This document shows positions 10,473 through 22,900 of a stretch of DNA of 64,000 nt, piece by piece. Source of the DNA: Cokeromyces recurvatus (Eukaryota; Mucoromycota; Mucoromycetes; Mucorales; Mucoraceae); the NCBI RefSeq assembly GCF_025118155.1, contig NW_026251435.1:1-64000 (forward strand), read 5' to 3'. Below the pieces are notes generated by a model. It saw nothing but the letters and a program-made list of their open reading frames with translations. It made no database searches and was not told the DNA's origin. Both the position numbers and the translations under genes were made by a program. Each line of letters starts with the position of its first letter. Positions within the stretch are counted from its first letter, which is position 1.

Positions 10473-11812
10473 ATGTTGTTAATTATCAATGAGGTTAGCT
10501 ATTTAAAAGCTGCAGAGTGGAAGGATTGGTCCGTGGTGACATCTGCCTTTTTGCTTTCCATGAGGTTGAAGCCACAGTTCTACGCCCATTGGATGCTGTT
10601 TTCTGAAGCTTGCCGTTACCTTACTAGTACAAGTATTACTCTGGAAGAGGTAGAAACAGTCCATGAATTGCTGAAGAAATTTCTTAATCAATTTGGCATG
10701 GTGTATGGTGATAATTCTTTATTAACTATTAATATGCATAATCATTTGCATATTAAAGAGGGATTATTGGATTATGGGCCTGCCATGTCACATTGGTTAT
10801 TTAATTTCGAACGCTACAATTCCGATTTAAAAGGCTATAATACCAACAACAAGGGATGCGTCGAATTAACAATAATAAGAAAAATTTTATATAATATCCA
10901 TCAAGAGGATTACTTTAATGCAATTCCTATGTATTTTGAAGATGAAAAAAAATTGAAGCATTTGTTTTGTGATACTGTAATAGTTGAAGATAACAACGAT
11001 GTTGATAAAAAAAAAGAGAGAAGGTGGTGAGTCAAATAGTTCAAATCATTTTGATCTTGAATTATTCCTAGAAAAAGAAGATGGTGAGGATGGTAAGTTG
11101 TTCGGTCACGAATTGCTTCCATCTAGTGTCCTTAACAGTATTAGAGTGGAGCAAGAAATAGCATTAGATGACGAAGTCCTCGGATGCCTCGTTGCCTACT
11201 ATAATCAGGTATATGATGGCTGGACTTATATTGGTGAATCTGATATTTCAGTTGAAACCAATAGAGTCGAAGGTGGGTCCTATGTTAGTAGGAAAGCTTG
11301 GAAGTTCTCTTCCATTCAAATCTTTGCTAACAAGTACCGGTCCGCGGGGGGTGATCTCTCTCGAAAACACCGAGGATCTTATGCTCGTATCTATTGTGAT
11401 GTGAATCCTAATATGGGCACTATTGAGCAGGAACCTTGCTTAAGGCCTGCTCAAATCATTTATTTCTTTTGCCATCATGTTGAAACTCTCGATGATAGTG
11501 GTAGTTTGGTGACTGTTTCAAACATCTACGCATTTGTTAGGTAAAAATATTATTTTTTTTTGGTTTTTGAACACTGTTTTCATTATTTATTTTATTTTAT
11601 TTTATTTCATTTAGATGGTTTAAGAAAACAAGGCACAATTTTTATTCTTATCAACAAAACAACATGGAAGTATGGAGTAATGAATTCGAACCTTCAACAG
11701 CAATGTCGATTGTTCCTATAATGCGAATTCATTCTCCAATTGCAATTATGTTAAATCATTTTGATGGCATCAATGTTATAATCAACCTTCCCCGCCATTT
11801 AATAAACAACTA
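10473..11812 (+). pseudogene. CACTA/Plavaka-like transposase, C-terminal half, frameshifted
   Basis: Frame one (10473-11030) contains KAAEWKDWSVVTSAFLL, then HNHLHIKEGLLDYGPAMSHW and NFERYNSDLKGYNTNNKG. This is the conserved block found C-terminal to the catalytic core in CACTA-type (Tnp2/Plavaka-like) transposases. The reading continues in a second frame (11005-11541) after a nine-A run at about 11007-11015, then through an intron of about 70 nt to WFKKTRHNFYSYQQNN and a stop near 11812. A one-base length change in the A-run would explain the break. The upstream DDE-containing half is missing, so the copy is dead whatever the frameshift is. No terminal inverted repeat was found. A related KDZ-type superfamily is an alternative. 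Confidence 0.6.
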
Positions 11813-12880
11813 AAAAAAATAAAAAAATACGCTTTCTTCTCGTTTTTCATAATAGTAGTTTCTGCTTTATAATATGTTTAATATATTGATACACTTTATC
11901 TTTGTAAGAACTCCAATTTATTTTGTTTAATGATAAAATGAAAGAAGTATATATAAGCAAAGATATTAAACAATGTATATTCATATTTTTGTTAATTCAT
12001 TACATCGTCTATTTGTATACATTTAGGCTACAATACATCTGTTTTATAATATCAATAATGAAAAAGATATAGGCAGACTAAACCTCATCTAACTCGGGGA
12101 TACTATTTCTTTTCTTGAGTTGGTTTCTGATTATTGAATCAACATGCATATTAATAAATTTCCTATTTGCAGTTATATGCTTTGTTAAAAAGAAAGATTT
12201 CTATTTCTTGTTTACATATATTAAATGGCATGCAATTTCCCTTTAAGGGCCTTCTCCACATTCAATATTTTGTTCATAATAATGATATAAAATCTACTGT
12301 TTCTTACTTTAATATCTGCTATATTTGCCTCACCACCTTTTTGACCTATTTACCATTGTTGTTATCAATGAGCATCAAAAGGTTCAAGTTATTTATATTT
12401 TATTTTATTTTTAAAAGGTAGTAACAAAAGGCAGAATATGAACTATTAACTTATGAACAACAACGAAATAGCTTATACAATCGCAGCAAATTCTTGACGA
12501 TAATAAATAAATAACAAAGGATTCAAGTATATCTAAACAAAGTTCAGTAGTGTTTATTTATATTACAGTTATAGTAATTTAAATATCTATTGAACGAGTT
12601 TTGAATCCTAGTTATTTTTTTTTCTTTTTTTAATTCTAATGATAGTTTTCTTCTATGGCTTACTTTAGACAAACACAAGGTTTTTTGTTCAAAAATTTAG
12701 AAAATACATAAAATGAGTGCAAGAAATTACAAATTAAAAAAAAAGAAAAAAAAAAAAGCACACATATTTTTCAAAAAAAGGTTTTTTATGGATAATCGTA
12801 AAAATGAAAATGGTATTAAAAGAGAAGAAACAATGGGTTAGCCTTAAAAGTGAAATTGCATTTAAAAGAAGGACAAGGGG
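11813..12880. other. AT-rich spacer
   Basis: There is an open frame at 12167-12421 that is hydrophobic, low in complexity and without family features or splice context. I see no gene here. Confidence 0.5.
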
Positions 12881-12881
12881 C

Positions 12882-14842
12882 TCAGAAAAGCAAGCTGTTG
12901 ATGGCTAGTTCATCATCAGCAGGTATGTAGTCCACATCAAGCTTTACCTTGGGATTGATTTTCAAACTAGCAGTAAGCAAAGTAGGCATCAAGTCAGGGA
13001 ACTGTCTGTGCGAACGATTATAGGCTCTTTGGTTAACAATGTGAGATTCTCTCAAGTTAGCGATGGCCGTCATTGTTTGCTGAATCATGGTTCGCAAATT
13101 CCACAATTTAATACAAAGGGACTCCACTGGTAGCTCACAAGAAGTATAGTTGTCAGGAATAACCACACTATTTAGCAAGTTCAGCACGTAAAGACCAGGG
13201 GCAAGCGTCTCAAAACTCCAGAATCGCAACTTGTTTTTCTTTGCATGTAAGAAGAAGATACGAATAGTAGTGAATACATCAAATGAAGCAAATTTGTAAG
13301 TGTAGGCACTTTCGGTGAGTATTGCAATTAATCCATATCCAGCTTTAACATGATCCTTAATAAATCTGCTTTCATCGTCAAGTTTAAACGCACCAGACAC
13401 CTCCAGAAGCACCAACTCGATGCGAACATCATCAATGAGAGCCGAAATACAGCCATCAGCTTTATAATGCTGATTGTTGCGGATGTTTTTTCTGGGAAAA
13501 TTCTTTGTCAACAGATACTAAACGATATTTACCACAATGAAACTTCAGCTCGTCAACAGTGGCAACAACAGTATCCAGTAAAGGCCAAATGACATAGTGG
13601 GAGTAGTTAGATTCTTGATCAGTGACACAAATGCCGACAAATATTGACTTCAAGAAGATTTCAAGGACAGAGGTCACCATGAATACTTGAGGGTCTTGTT
13701 TGTCTTCATAGGTAATTTGGTCTAACTTTTTTGACATTAACGACTTATCAGAGGTCTCGTCGAATATAGGGTCAAATATTCCAACATTATTTGAGACAGG
13801 ATTGACGCTTGTAGATGGAGTATATATAAGCAAATTATATAGTTCAGGAGAGTAAAAGTCTCGGCATTTTATCTTATTTCCACATTGTATAGTTCCCAAC
13901 CGTGTCATGGTTCTAAGATTTATAACTTAATCCAATAAGATAAATAGCCATAATAGAACATATAGTGCACTTGTACAATAATTCTGTCTATACACATAAT
14001 AATAATAATAACTTGTACTAGAATTATAATTGAACTTTATTCTTAATAAAACTTATTGACAAGTCTTAACGTACTTCTTCTGTCTGTCTTATTATTTATT
14101 TCTTTTACTCTATTTTAATTATTTAACTTACCTAAACCACAACAAGCAGTTCCAAACTGTACTCGTGCAAAGAATCATCATTAAGGGACAATTTCCAGCA
14201 CACCCAAAAAATCGTCTTGACTGTTTATAGTAGGTTGGTTGGTGACACAATCAAATGCAGGAGGCTCAGAGAGAGAATTACTTTCAATAGTATGCGTGGG
14301 GACTTCAGTAAGAGGGGATGGTTGGCTTTCTGCAGGAGATGACACTGAGAGGCAATTGCTTTCATCGATTAAAGAAGTCTGAGGGTCAGAGGGAATTGCA
14401 CTGTTATCAAAAATTGATTAATAAGAAATATGACTAATATATTAATGATTTCCTCGTTTACCTATTGTATTTCTTGGTAGGAGGGTTTTCGAATTCATGA
14501 TTCTCTAACTCCCTCTTTTTACTGTTATTATCATAATAGTTGTTGATGTTTCCAAAAGAAAATCCGTGATTCCTCGATCTTTTCATGTCAACATTGATAG
14601 TTTGATTAGAGGTACTGGCTGGCAACGCTTCAGCTGATTTTGCTTGCTTGCAAAAGGATCTCCAGTTTGTAAGTCATGACTCCACTACATTGTTGGCTTC
14701 TTTCTTTAATTGTTCATGGAATTTTGTCAACTGTTGCTCTATAGTCAAATTTGGATTAGTTTTTTTTAAAAGCATCAAAAGCATCACGTAAATTCCAAGC
14801 ACTCTTCTTCGTAGTGTCCAAATAGTTGAAAGTTTTATACAT
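12882..14842 (-). pseudogene. Broken multicopy-family gene with possible PD-(D/E)XK core
   Basis: Three exon regions: 14842 to about 14462 (starts MYKTFNYLDTTKKSAWNLRD, continuing after a frameshift into NLTIEQQLTKFHEQLKKEAN), about 14401-14180 (Ser/Pro-rich, ending in a stop), and 13908-12882. The last block begins MTRLGTIQCGNKIKCRDFYS and ends in LVSVDKEFSQ, where it breaks. The next frame continues NNQHYKADGCISALIDD, then IELVLLEVSGAFKLDDESRF, HVKAGYGLIAIL and FETLAPGLYVLNLLNS. KADG...LLEVSG has the spacing of a PD-(D/E)XK nuclease core, but this is inference. Breaks: a one-base shift in an A-run in exon 1, a TGA after NNVVES, the exon-2 stop, and a one-base shift in A6 near 13492. Proteins of this kind, as I recall, are multicopy in Mucorales; their function is unknown. 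Confidence 0.5.
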
Positions 14843-14904
14843 TTAATTGTAATAGTGATTTTATTTCGCAGCGGGGGGAAACTGATTAAGATTTATTTTC
14901 CAAG

Positions 14905-15050
14905 TTGCTATCCTTTCTTGTCCTTTAGGAAGGTTTTAGTCCTCTTTCCTCTCTATAACTGGCTCGGGCAATATTGCGCATTTATTTCGTCGCTGCATGC
15001 TCATTGCCAAAAATTTGAAGGAATAAAACTCAGAATTAAATCGTACACAC
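14905..15050 (+). repeat. ~150-bp direct repeat, copy 1
   Basis: TCCTTTAGGAAGGTTTT, CTCTATAACTGGCTCGGGCA, ATATTGCGCATTTATTTCG and CATGCTCATTGCCAAAAA recur in the same order and orientation at 38300-38455. It sits 60-200 bp upstream of the start of the broken minus-strand family gene, so it may be a shared promoter segment or the end of a mobile element. Confidence 0.85.
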
Positions 15051-15059
15051 TATTGAATA

Positions 15060-15060
<1 letters not shown>

Positions 15061-15113
<53 letters not shown>
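15061..15113 (+). repeat. Poly-A tract, 53 nt
   Basis: An uninterrupted run of 53 A, joint longest in the window with 38936-38988. It directly follows the 150-bp repeat. Confidence 0.95.
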
Positions 15114-15115
<2 letters not shown>

Positions 15116-15611
15116 GTAGAAATCAAAGCTGATAAAAAAAATTTTTTTGTAAAAGATGTTCAAAAGTAGGATGATTTATCCAATAGAAATTTAGAATGCA
15201 TAACAAGCACTCACATTATTTGGTAGTATATTACTACTACAAACTTCAAATAAAAAGAAATAAAGTTTATTGGATAAACTACATCAAAATTTTAAAGATT
15301 CAGAAATTGTTTGATAGAAACAACTTTCTGTTGTTATCGGAGTTTAGACTACCGTATTATTTTTAGACTTATCCAGTAATTACGATAATACCATTGTCTA
15401 TCTTATTCTATTCATGAATAAAAGGTTAAAGAGGTGATACATGCCTGTCCCTGGTAAATATGTATCAATATAATTATATAATCCTCATCTTTAAGGTTTA
15501 CTCGTATCTTTTTTTTTCTTATATCTTGTATGCCTGTCTTACTCAAGAATATAAACCTACTTCCAAAAATATCTTCTATGAGGCATACCATTTATTGTCA
15601 TATTTTTTTAA

Positions 15612-15671
15612 AAATAAAATAAAATAAAATAAAATAAAATAAAATAAAATAAAATAAAAAAAATAAAATAA
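15612..15671 (+). repeat. (AAAAT)n microsatellite
   Basis: About ten tandem pentamers in the spacer before the mechanosensitive channel gene. Confidence 0.9.
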
Positions 15672-15954
15672 AACACAGCTCAGGTAGCAACATGTATCAC
15701 GTTTTTTCGGCTTCATTTTCATCAACCAAAAAAAAAAAAATAAGGCCAATAAGATACGAAGCCATTTATTTACAATGAAACACCTATCACGGACCCAGTC
15801 CGATTAGTATAGAAAAAATAGAAATTCTGGTGAAACGAAGATCAAAAGTTCAACTTACATTAATTCACTGTTTTATATATAAATATACATATTTTATATA
15901 TTTTTTTTTTAATTCCTTCTATATCGAATTTTATAAAAAGTAGAACTAAAATTC

Positions 15955-18782
15955 ATGAATCCTTCAGGAAATAAGAATGTCGAAGATTATCCAGAAAATA
16001 GTATGTTCTTTTTTTTTCTAAAGAAAATAAAATAAAGTTAATAATTTGAGTGGTCTTTAACTTTTCCTTTTTTTTTTTTTAGGTTTAAAGCAGTACAGTA
16101 ACAATCAATCATCAGATAAGCATTTTACATCAATTGAAATAAACAATAAAGATATCCCATCAACACAGCAAAATAATAATAATAATAATAATAATAATGT
16201 TGTGGCAGAGACATTACCCTATTCTGTATATAAATCATCACCTTTAAAAATGCAGGTGGAACATTGGGATAATGGTCAACGACAGGAAGTTTACGAAGAA
16301 CGTCCTTTAATTATTGATAATAAAGAGAATGATAAGCTGGATAATTCACTCGGGCTAACAGAAGATATAATAATGAAAGATGATTTTGTATTAGATACAA
16401 AACTGGAAGATACTGAAGGTGATATAGATGATGATAAAGACCATGATTTCAACTGGAACGATGTGGATATGGATGAAAAAGGAGATGCTGATGAAAAAAA
16501 TACGAAACGAAGTAACACTTATCGACGTCTAAAAGCAGTCTACGATAAATATTGCTTTTGGCATTACTTGTCACCTTTTATAAAGCGAGTTGTAATTGCT
16601 GCTATTGGTTCAAGTGTTTTTATTACGATTGGTGTATGTATTTATATCTATTTTCCAAGACCTACATTAGCAGACTTGGAAGATCCAAATTATACAAATG
16701 TCCGTGATAATGTTCAAGTTTGGATGTATTGGGCAGCATTTATGTGGCATATTACTTGGATCACAACATTCATGATTGATGCTGTGCCTCATCTTGTATC
16801 AAAATGGACCAAGTTTTTTAGAGGCGGTAGATCTGAACGTGTAAAGTCATACTTGGAGTATTATCAATCCTTAAAATTATACATTGGTTTGGTGATTATC
16901 TTGGCTTGGAATTGGGGAAGTTGGGCTTTCCTAATTGATATTCCTTATCAAGTAAGAATTTCATTTTATTGACAAAAAAACAAAAAAACAAAAAAAAATG
17001 ACAGTATTCTGATTATATGTGTATAGGCTGTGCTTAAACAATTTTATACTACTACAATTTGGCGTATATTTGCATGCTTATTTGTGGCCTCCGTTTTTTT
17101 GCTGGTTCAAAAAACAATTATTCAAGTCATTGGTAATAAAAATAAAGTAAAATCGACAGTACATCAATCTAATGCTTTATTTAATAGCCAACCGTTTCCA
17201 TAGATTTGCTTTTGAAGACCGTATAAAAAATAATAAAAAAGCTATCAAAGGTAAAAAAAATAAAAAAAAAAATAAAAAAAAAGTTCCCTTTTTTCTTATA
17301 AAAAAAAATGATTATATAGTATTGGATATTCTTGGAAAGGTAGAATATCGAAATACTCGTTTTTCTGCAGCCCAAACAAAATTAAGAAACAGAAAGAATA
17401 ATCGACCTACACTTAATAATCAACAGCCTACTAACGAAACAATAGAAGTTACATCAGGACAAAGTTCAAGTGTTTTAACAAACGATTTTACAATAAACAA
17501 TCAGAACGGTTCGCGTAGTGGTTCAGCCGATTTACTATATTCATTCAAAAAGAATTTAAAAAAGGCAGTTATTAATGATCATCCAAGGGCTGTACGACGT
17601 CGAGAAGAGCTAGATATTAATTCTGATGATTACGCAAGAAAAAATGCTAAAAAACTTTATATATCACTTGCTTATCCACAGGGGGTTCCATCAGATGAAC
17701 AAGAAGCACGTCGATGTTTGCTAATTTCAGATTTTGAACCTTACTTCAAGACAGCACAAGAAGCTAAAATAGCATTTGATATCTTTGACCGTGATGGGAA
17801 TGGTGATATTACTCGACGTGAGTTTCGAGATACTGTCCTCCATATTTATAGGGAGCGTAAAGATATTGCTATTTCTATGCGAGATACAAGTCAAGTATTG
17901 GGCAAGATTGACTTTATGTTATTAATTGTATCCTTGATTGCCTTACTCTTAACCTCTTTCGCAATCTTTAATGTTGAAGTATGGCATTCCCTTGTTCCTT
18001 TAGGTTCTCTTTTGTTAGCCATGACATTTGTTTTTGGTAATACTGCTAAGAACACATTTGAAAGTATCCTATTTTTATTTGTCACTCATCCTTATGATAC
18101 TGGTGATTATGTCTTAATCGATGGTCAATATTTACTTGTTCATAATATGGGTATCATGGGTACAACTTTTATTAGTGGTGATGGTCAAACCATATACGCA
18201 CCTACAACCGTGTTAATGACAAAGCTTATTACAAACGTAAGACGATCAGGCAATATGGGTGAGACTATCAAGATTAATGTAGATTTTCGTACAACTACAG
18301 AACAGTTCTATGAATTGCACGATCGACTAAGTGCTTGGGTATTGACACAGCATCGTGACTTTGGAGCTGGATTAGATGTACGTGTTCAAGACATTATTGA
18401 CGTAAACCAACTCATCTTAAACATTTGGCTACCTCATAAGGGTAACTGGCAAGAACTGGGTAAACGATTCAAGAGAAAAACTCGATTTATGTTAGCCTTG
18501 AAAGATATTTTGAATGACTTGAATATTCGATACGAATTACCTACTCAAAAGATCACTCACACAACACCAAATGGGCCTTCGATATTTAATAATCAGTCAT
18601 ATGGACATGCTTCACAACTTGAAGTGTCTTCTCAATCATTTGATACAACGCAACTTTCTACGCCCTCAGATCCTCGAGAAGCAGCAGCTTTAGAAGCTAT
18701 TAAAAAAGAAAGGATTCAACGTGGACGATATAATGTTGATCATAGCGGGTCAGCATCTTCTACTGGTGATGGTGGATGGTAG
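15955..18782 (+). CDS. Mechanosensitive channel, MscS family with EF-hand
   Basis: Five exons (15955-16000, 16083-16951, 17027-17132, 17188-17250, 17320-18782) give 848 aa with all junctions in phase. The N-terminus is polar, with an Asn run of about ten residues and an acidic stretch. Membrane spans then appear (YLSPFIKRVVIAAIGSSVF, VWMYWAAFMWHITWITTFM, LYIGLVIILAWNWGSWAFLI, WRIFACLFVASVFLLVQKT). An EF-hand follows (FDIFDRDGNGDITRREF, with Asp/Asn/Asp ligands). The MscS pore region follows: LVPLGSLLLAMTFVFGNTAK, then a beta domain with HPYDTGDYVLIDG. This matches fungal Msy1/Msy2-type channels, which sit in the endoplasmic reticulum and handle Ca2+ release under hypo-osmotic stress. The C-terminus is Ser/Gly-rich. 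The initiator is the first ATG, in a tiny first exon, and is less certain than the rest. Confidence 0.92.
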
Positions 18783-19871
18783 TAAAAATTAGTTTTTATA
18801 ATAATTTAATCCATCTCAATGTATTTGCGGAAACAAAAAATATATATATATATATATATGTATATACATATGTGTATATAAATATTGAATTATATGTAAT
18901 TTATTTAAGTTTTATTAATACAGTTTTTTTTTTTTTTTAATATATCCGATTTTATAAAAAAAAAAAAAAAAAAAAATTGTTAAATACAACATTTACAATG
19001 TCCGCAATTTTTGTTTCTTAATTTTATTAAAATTAATATAGTCTATTTGAGCTTCTATCAAAGACAATTGTATTTGTTGCTTATTACACTTTCTTTATTA
19101 TATATCAAGTAGTTGAATTAACTGATATATCTAGGAGAGAAGGAATAAAAGAAAATAGAACCACCAATAATAACCGCCTGTTTAGTAAAAGAAGAGAAAA
19201 TCTTGATCTGTTACTATTGTACCTGAAAATCCTTACCGGGAGTATAATTTTAATAACATATCTTTTCATTCAGTCGCGCTTTCATTATTCTCTCATTCCA
19301 AAAAAAAAAATGGGTATTTTGATCAGCATCAGCATCAGCATCATATTCTAGATTTCATTCGTTATACACAAAAAAATAAAATAAAAAAATAATAAAAAAG
19401 GCACTAGAAGCGGAGTTATATTTTAGTGTTCTTAATGTTACACAATTTATTATGTTAATAATGAATATAGGAGAAACATAAAGCGGATATTATATGCATA
19501 TACATCTATATTAAACACAATTCATTATGAATCAAATTTTCCCTTTCCCCTTTGGCCTTTACGTATTTGTTAAAAAGAGTAGATAGGGTGAAGAAGAAGA
19601 AGAAGAAGAAAAAAAACAAAGGGATCTTTGATTTTGTAATAGGAATACAAAATTACCATTTTAGGAAATATAAGTTAATTTACAATTTAGCAGCGCATGA
19701 GTTTATACTGTCATATATAAAATTTATAAATAGTCTTTCTCTCTCCTCCTCCTCCCCCCCTTATTCTTATTTCATTCAATTCTCGGGCTTTTTTAGTTCT
19801 ATTTCAGCTCCTCCTCGTACTTCTTGGCTTTTTTTTTTATTAACTTTTTTTTTTATTTTTTCCTTTTTTTT

Positions 19872-19913
<42 letters not shown>

Positions 19914-19940
19914 AACTTTTGTCATTCCTTATTATATCAA
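18783..19940. other. Intergenic: UTRs, simple repeats and pyrimidine-rich leader
   Basis: It holds a (TA)n stretch near 18840, poly-T/poly-A near 18925-18976, four CAGCAT-like units near 19325 and a (GAA)n run near 19592. From 19735 to the chitin synthase ATG the plus strand is almost pure pyrimidine, ending in T31 at 19874-19904. Confidence 0.7.
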
Positions 19941-22900
19941 ATGTCACCTGTAAATTATCCACCAGGAGGCGGCAGTGGACATACTGGTAATGAATATGGT
20001 TACCAGCCGCCTTCTGACAACAACTTTTATTATAATAATGGACCAACATCAATTGGACGTCGTCCAACAACTTTAGGAAGAGCACCTACTCGTCGTATTG
20101 CACCTGGTGCAAATTCTATAGCAAATGCCAGTCATAATATTCAACGAGGTCGTACACTGATTCGTCCTGATCGTTATCAAGAACCACCTCCTCTTTTGAC
20201 TGGTAAACCACAAACGAGTCAAAGTTTATTTGATCCCTGGGTCCTGTTTTCTCGTATCGTCACTTTTTGGGCATTACCGCCTATGTTAAAAGCTTTCAAG
20301 ATGGGTGATGCAGGTATGCAGCAAGCCTGGAGAGAAAAAATTACATTATGTTTTATTATTGCGTGTATGGGTGGTTTTGTAGCTTTTATTACAATTGGGC
20401 TCAACTCTGTTTTATGTCCACCAGATCAAGCAAATAACCAACAAAATTACGCTTCTTATAACGATACAGTCAATTCTCGTAAGTCTAATTTTTTTTTTCT
20501 TGCAATAGTCTATATATTTTTAACTCTTTTTTTTTCTTTTTTTTTTTTCTCCTATCTTTTTTTTTATTATTTTTATTATTTTTAATATTTTTATTATTAC
20601 TTTTATTATCATTTTATTATATTTTATATTGTCTTATATTATTTTATATTTTATATTATTTTATATTCTTGTAGCAAATTTATTGGGTATTTTAGGATGG
20701 CAATTCAATATTTCGGAAGCAAAACCTACAGGTGGCCTTGATTTTTATAAGTTAGCTGCTGTTCCTGGCACAGATATTACAAATTATTTTACACATGGTA
20801 TGAATATCCCCGAATGTATCAATCCTGGCAATGAAAAGACAGCCACTTTTGCTGCAGTGACTCTGAATCCCTGTTCATCTAATATGGTACAAGGTAGCTG
20901 TCTTTATGGTGATACTTCCATTTCTAATCTTCAAGGTACTTATGGCTTGGTCAATACCAGTCGACAAGTAGGCTTTGATTGGACTCAATTCGCTACTCCA
21001 GAATTATCCTACTATATTGTGATTGACGGAAATGTGCTTAATATGGAACCTTATATGAAACAATATCCTAATCCTATAGAATCGGACGATCTTGATCATA
21101 TCATTCGTGGATTACTCAATAATTCATTCGCCGAAGGTGGACGTGATGGTACAAAAATGTTTTATAGAAGACGAGAGTTTCAGGCCTCTATTCATTGCCT
21201 TGTTCAGAAATATCGAGCTGGGCATATCGACAAGTCAACTACAGGTTGCTTCGTGTCCTCTATTATCCTTGCTTGTTCTTTAGCTGTTGTTTTAGCTATC
21301 GTCTTGGCCCGTTTCTTGATGGCTCTCATCTTTTCTTGGTTTCTTTCTCGAAAATTATCTCGTACACCTTCTGCTTCACCTAGCTCTGCTATGGGTACTG
21401 TATTGAAAAATCAAACAATGGAAATGTCAGAGATTGGTATGATGCAAAAAGCGGATTCAGGTATAATAAGTAATAAACGTATGGTTGAAGTTGGAAATGA
21501 TCTCTATACTGTTTTGTTGATTACTTGTTATTCGGAAAATACGGAGGGTATTAGAGCTACTGTTGAGTCCTTATCTGTTACTGATTATCCTGATGATCGT
21601 AAATTATTATTCTTAATTGCTGACGGTATCATTACAGGTCATGGTGAAACTGTTTCAACCCCAGACATGTGTTTATCTTTAATTAATTTCGATGATAGTA
21701 ACCCAAGTATGAAGGAACCTGAACCGATGCCTTATATTGCTGTAGCTGTGGGTGCTAAACAATTTAACTGTGCCAAAGTATACGCCGGTCATTATAGTAA
21801 GTTATTTTTTTTTTATTGAAAAGGGAAAGGAGTAGTAATGGTGGTGGTAGTGGAAATAGATACAAGATAATGAATATTTACATATATATTTTTTTTAATA
21901 GTTTGTAAAGGTCATAAAGTGCCAATGATTCTAGTTGTCAAGTGTGGCAATCCTGATGAACAAGGAAAACCCAAGCCTGGCAATCGTGGTAAACGAGATT
22001 CACAACTTATCTTAATGAACTTCTTCAGTAGAGTGACATATAATGATCGTATGACGCCCTTGGATTATGATTTGTTTAGAAAAATTCAATACCTCATGGG
22101 TGTCACTCCTGACTACTTTGAACTTGTACTCATGGTTGACGCAGATACTAAGGTCTATCCAACCTCAATGCGATTATTAGTCAATTGTATGGTAAATGAC
22201 AATTTAATCATGGGCTTATGTGGAGAAACAAAGATTGCCAACAAACGAGATTCATGGGTTACAGCTATTCAAGTCTATGAATATTTTATCTCTCATCATT
22301 TAGCAAAAGGCTTTGAAGCCGTCTTTGGTGGTGTCACTTGCTTACCAGGTTGTTTCTGTATGTATCGTCTTAAGGCTCGTAAAGGTGACGGTGATTGGGT
22401 TCCAATCATTACAAAGCCTGAGATTGTACAAGAATATTCTTCAAATACCATTGATACCCTTCATCAAAAAAATTTATTGTTACTTGGTGAAGATCGTTTC
22501 TTAACTACACTCATGCTTCGTAATTTCCCTTTCCGTAAAATGGTCTTTACCCCTCAGGCTATCTGTAAGACTATCGTACCTGATGAATTTAAAGTCTTGC
22601 TCTCACAGCGTCGTCGTTGGATCAATTCAACCATTCATAACTTGTTTGAGCTTGTGTTGGTTCGTAATCTTTGTGGTACATTCTGTTTCTCGATGCAATT
22701 TGTGGTCATGATGGATTTGGTCGGTACTCTCACGTTGCCTGTCGCTATTGTCTTGACTGTCGTCTTGATCGTCTCTATGGCTAAATCATCCATCACTAGT
22801 CTTAGTTCCGCCTTGCCATTAATTTTATTGATCATCGTTCTGTTTTCACCTGCTTTCTTAATCTTGATTACCACACGAAAATGGGTCTATTTGATGTGGA

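Noticed and set aside
11160..11410. Alternative frame of 78 codons within the CACTA-like remnant
   Set aside because: Shadow of the coding frame, with poorer composition.
12167..12421. 84-codon hydrophobic frame as a membrane peptide
   Set aside because: Codon makeup follows background AT content, with no start context, splice pattern or family features.
14855..15169. 104-codon frame with a long Lys run
   Set aside because: Translation of the 150-bp repeat and of A53; not a gene.
19592..19950. 133-codon open frame overlapping the chitin synthase leader
   Set aside because: It is GAA/T-run driven low-complexity translation ending in poly-Phe; better explained as promoter and 5' UTR.
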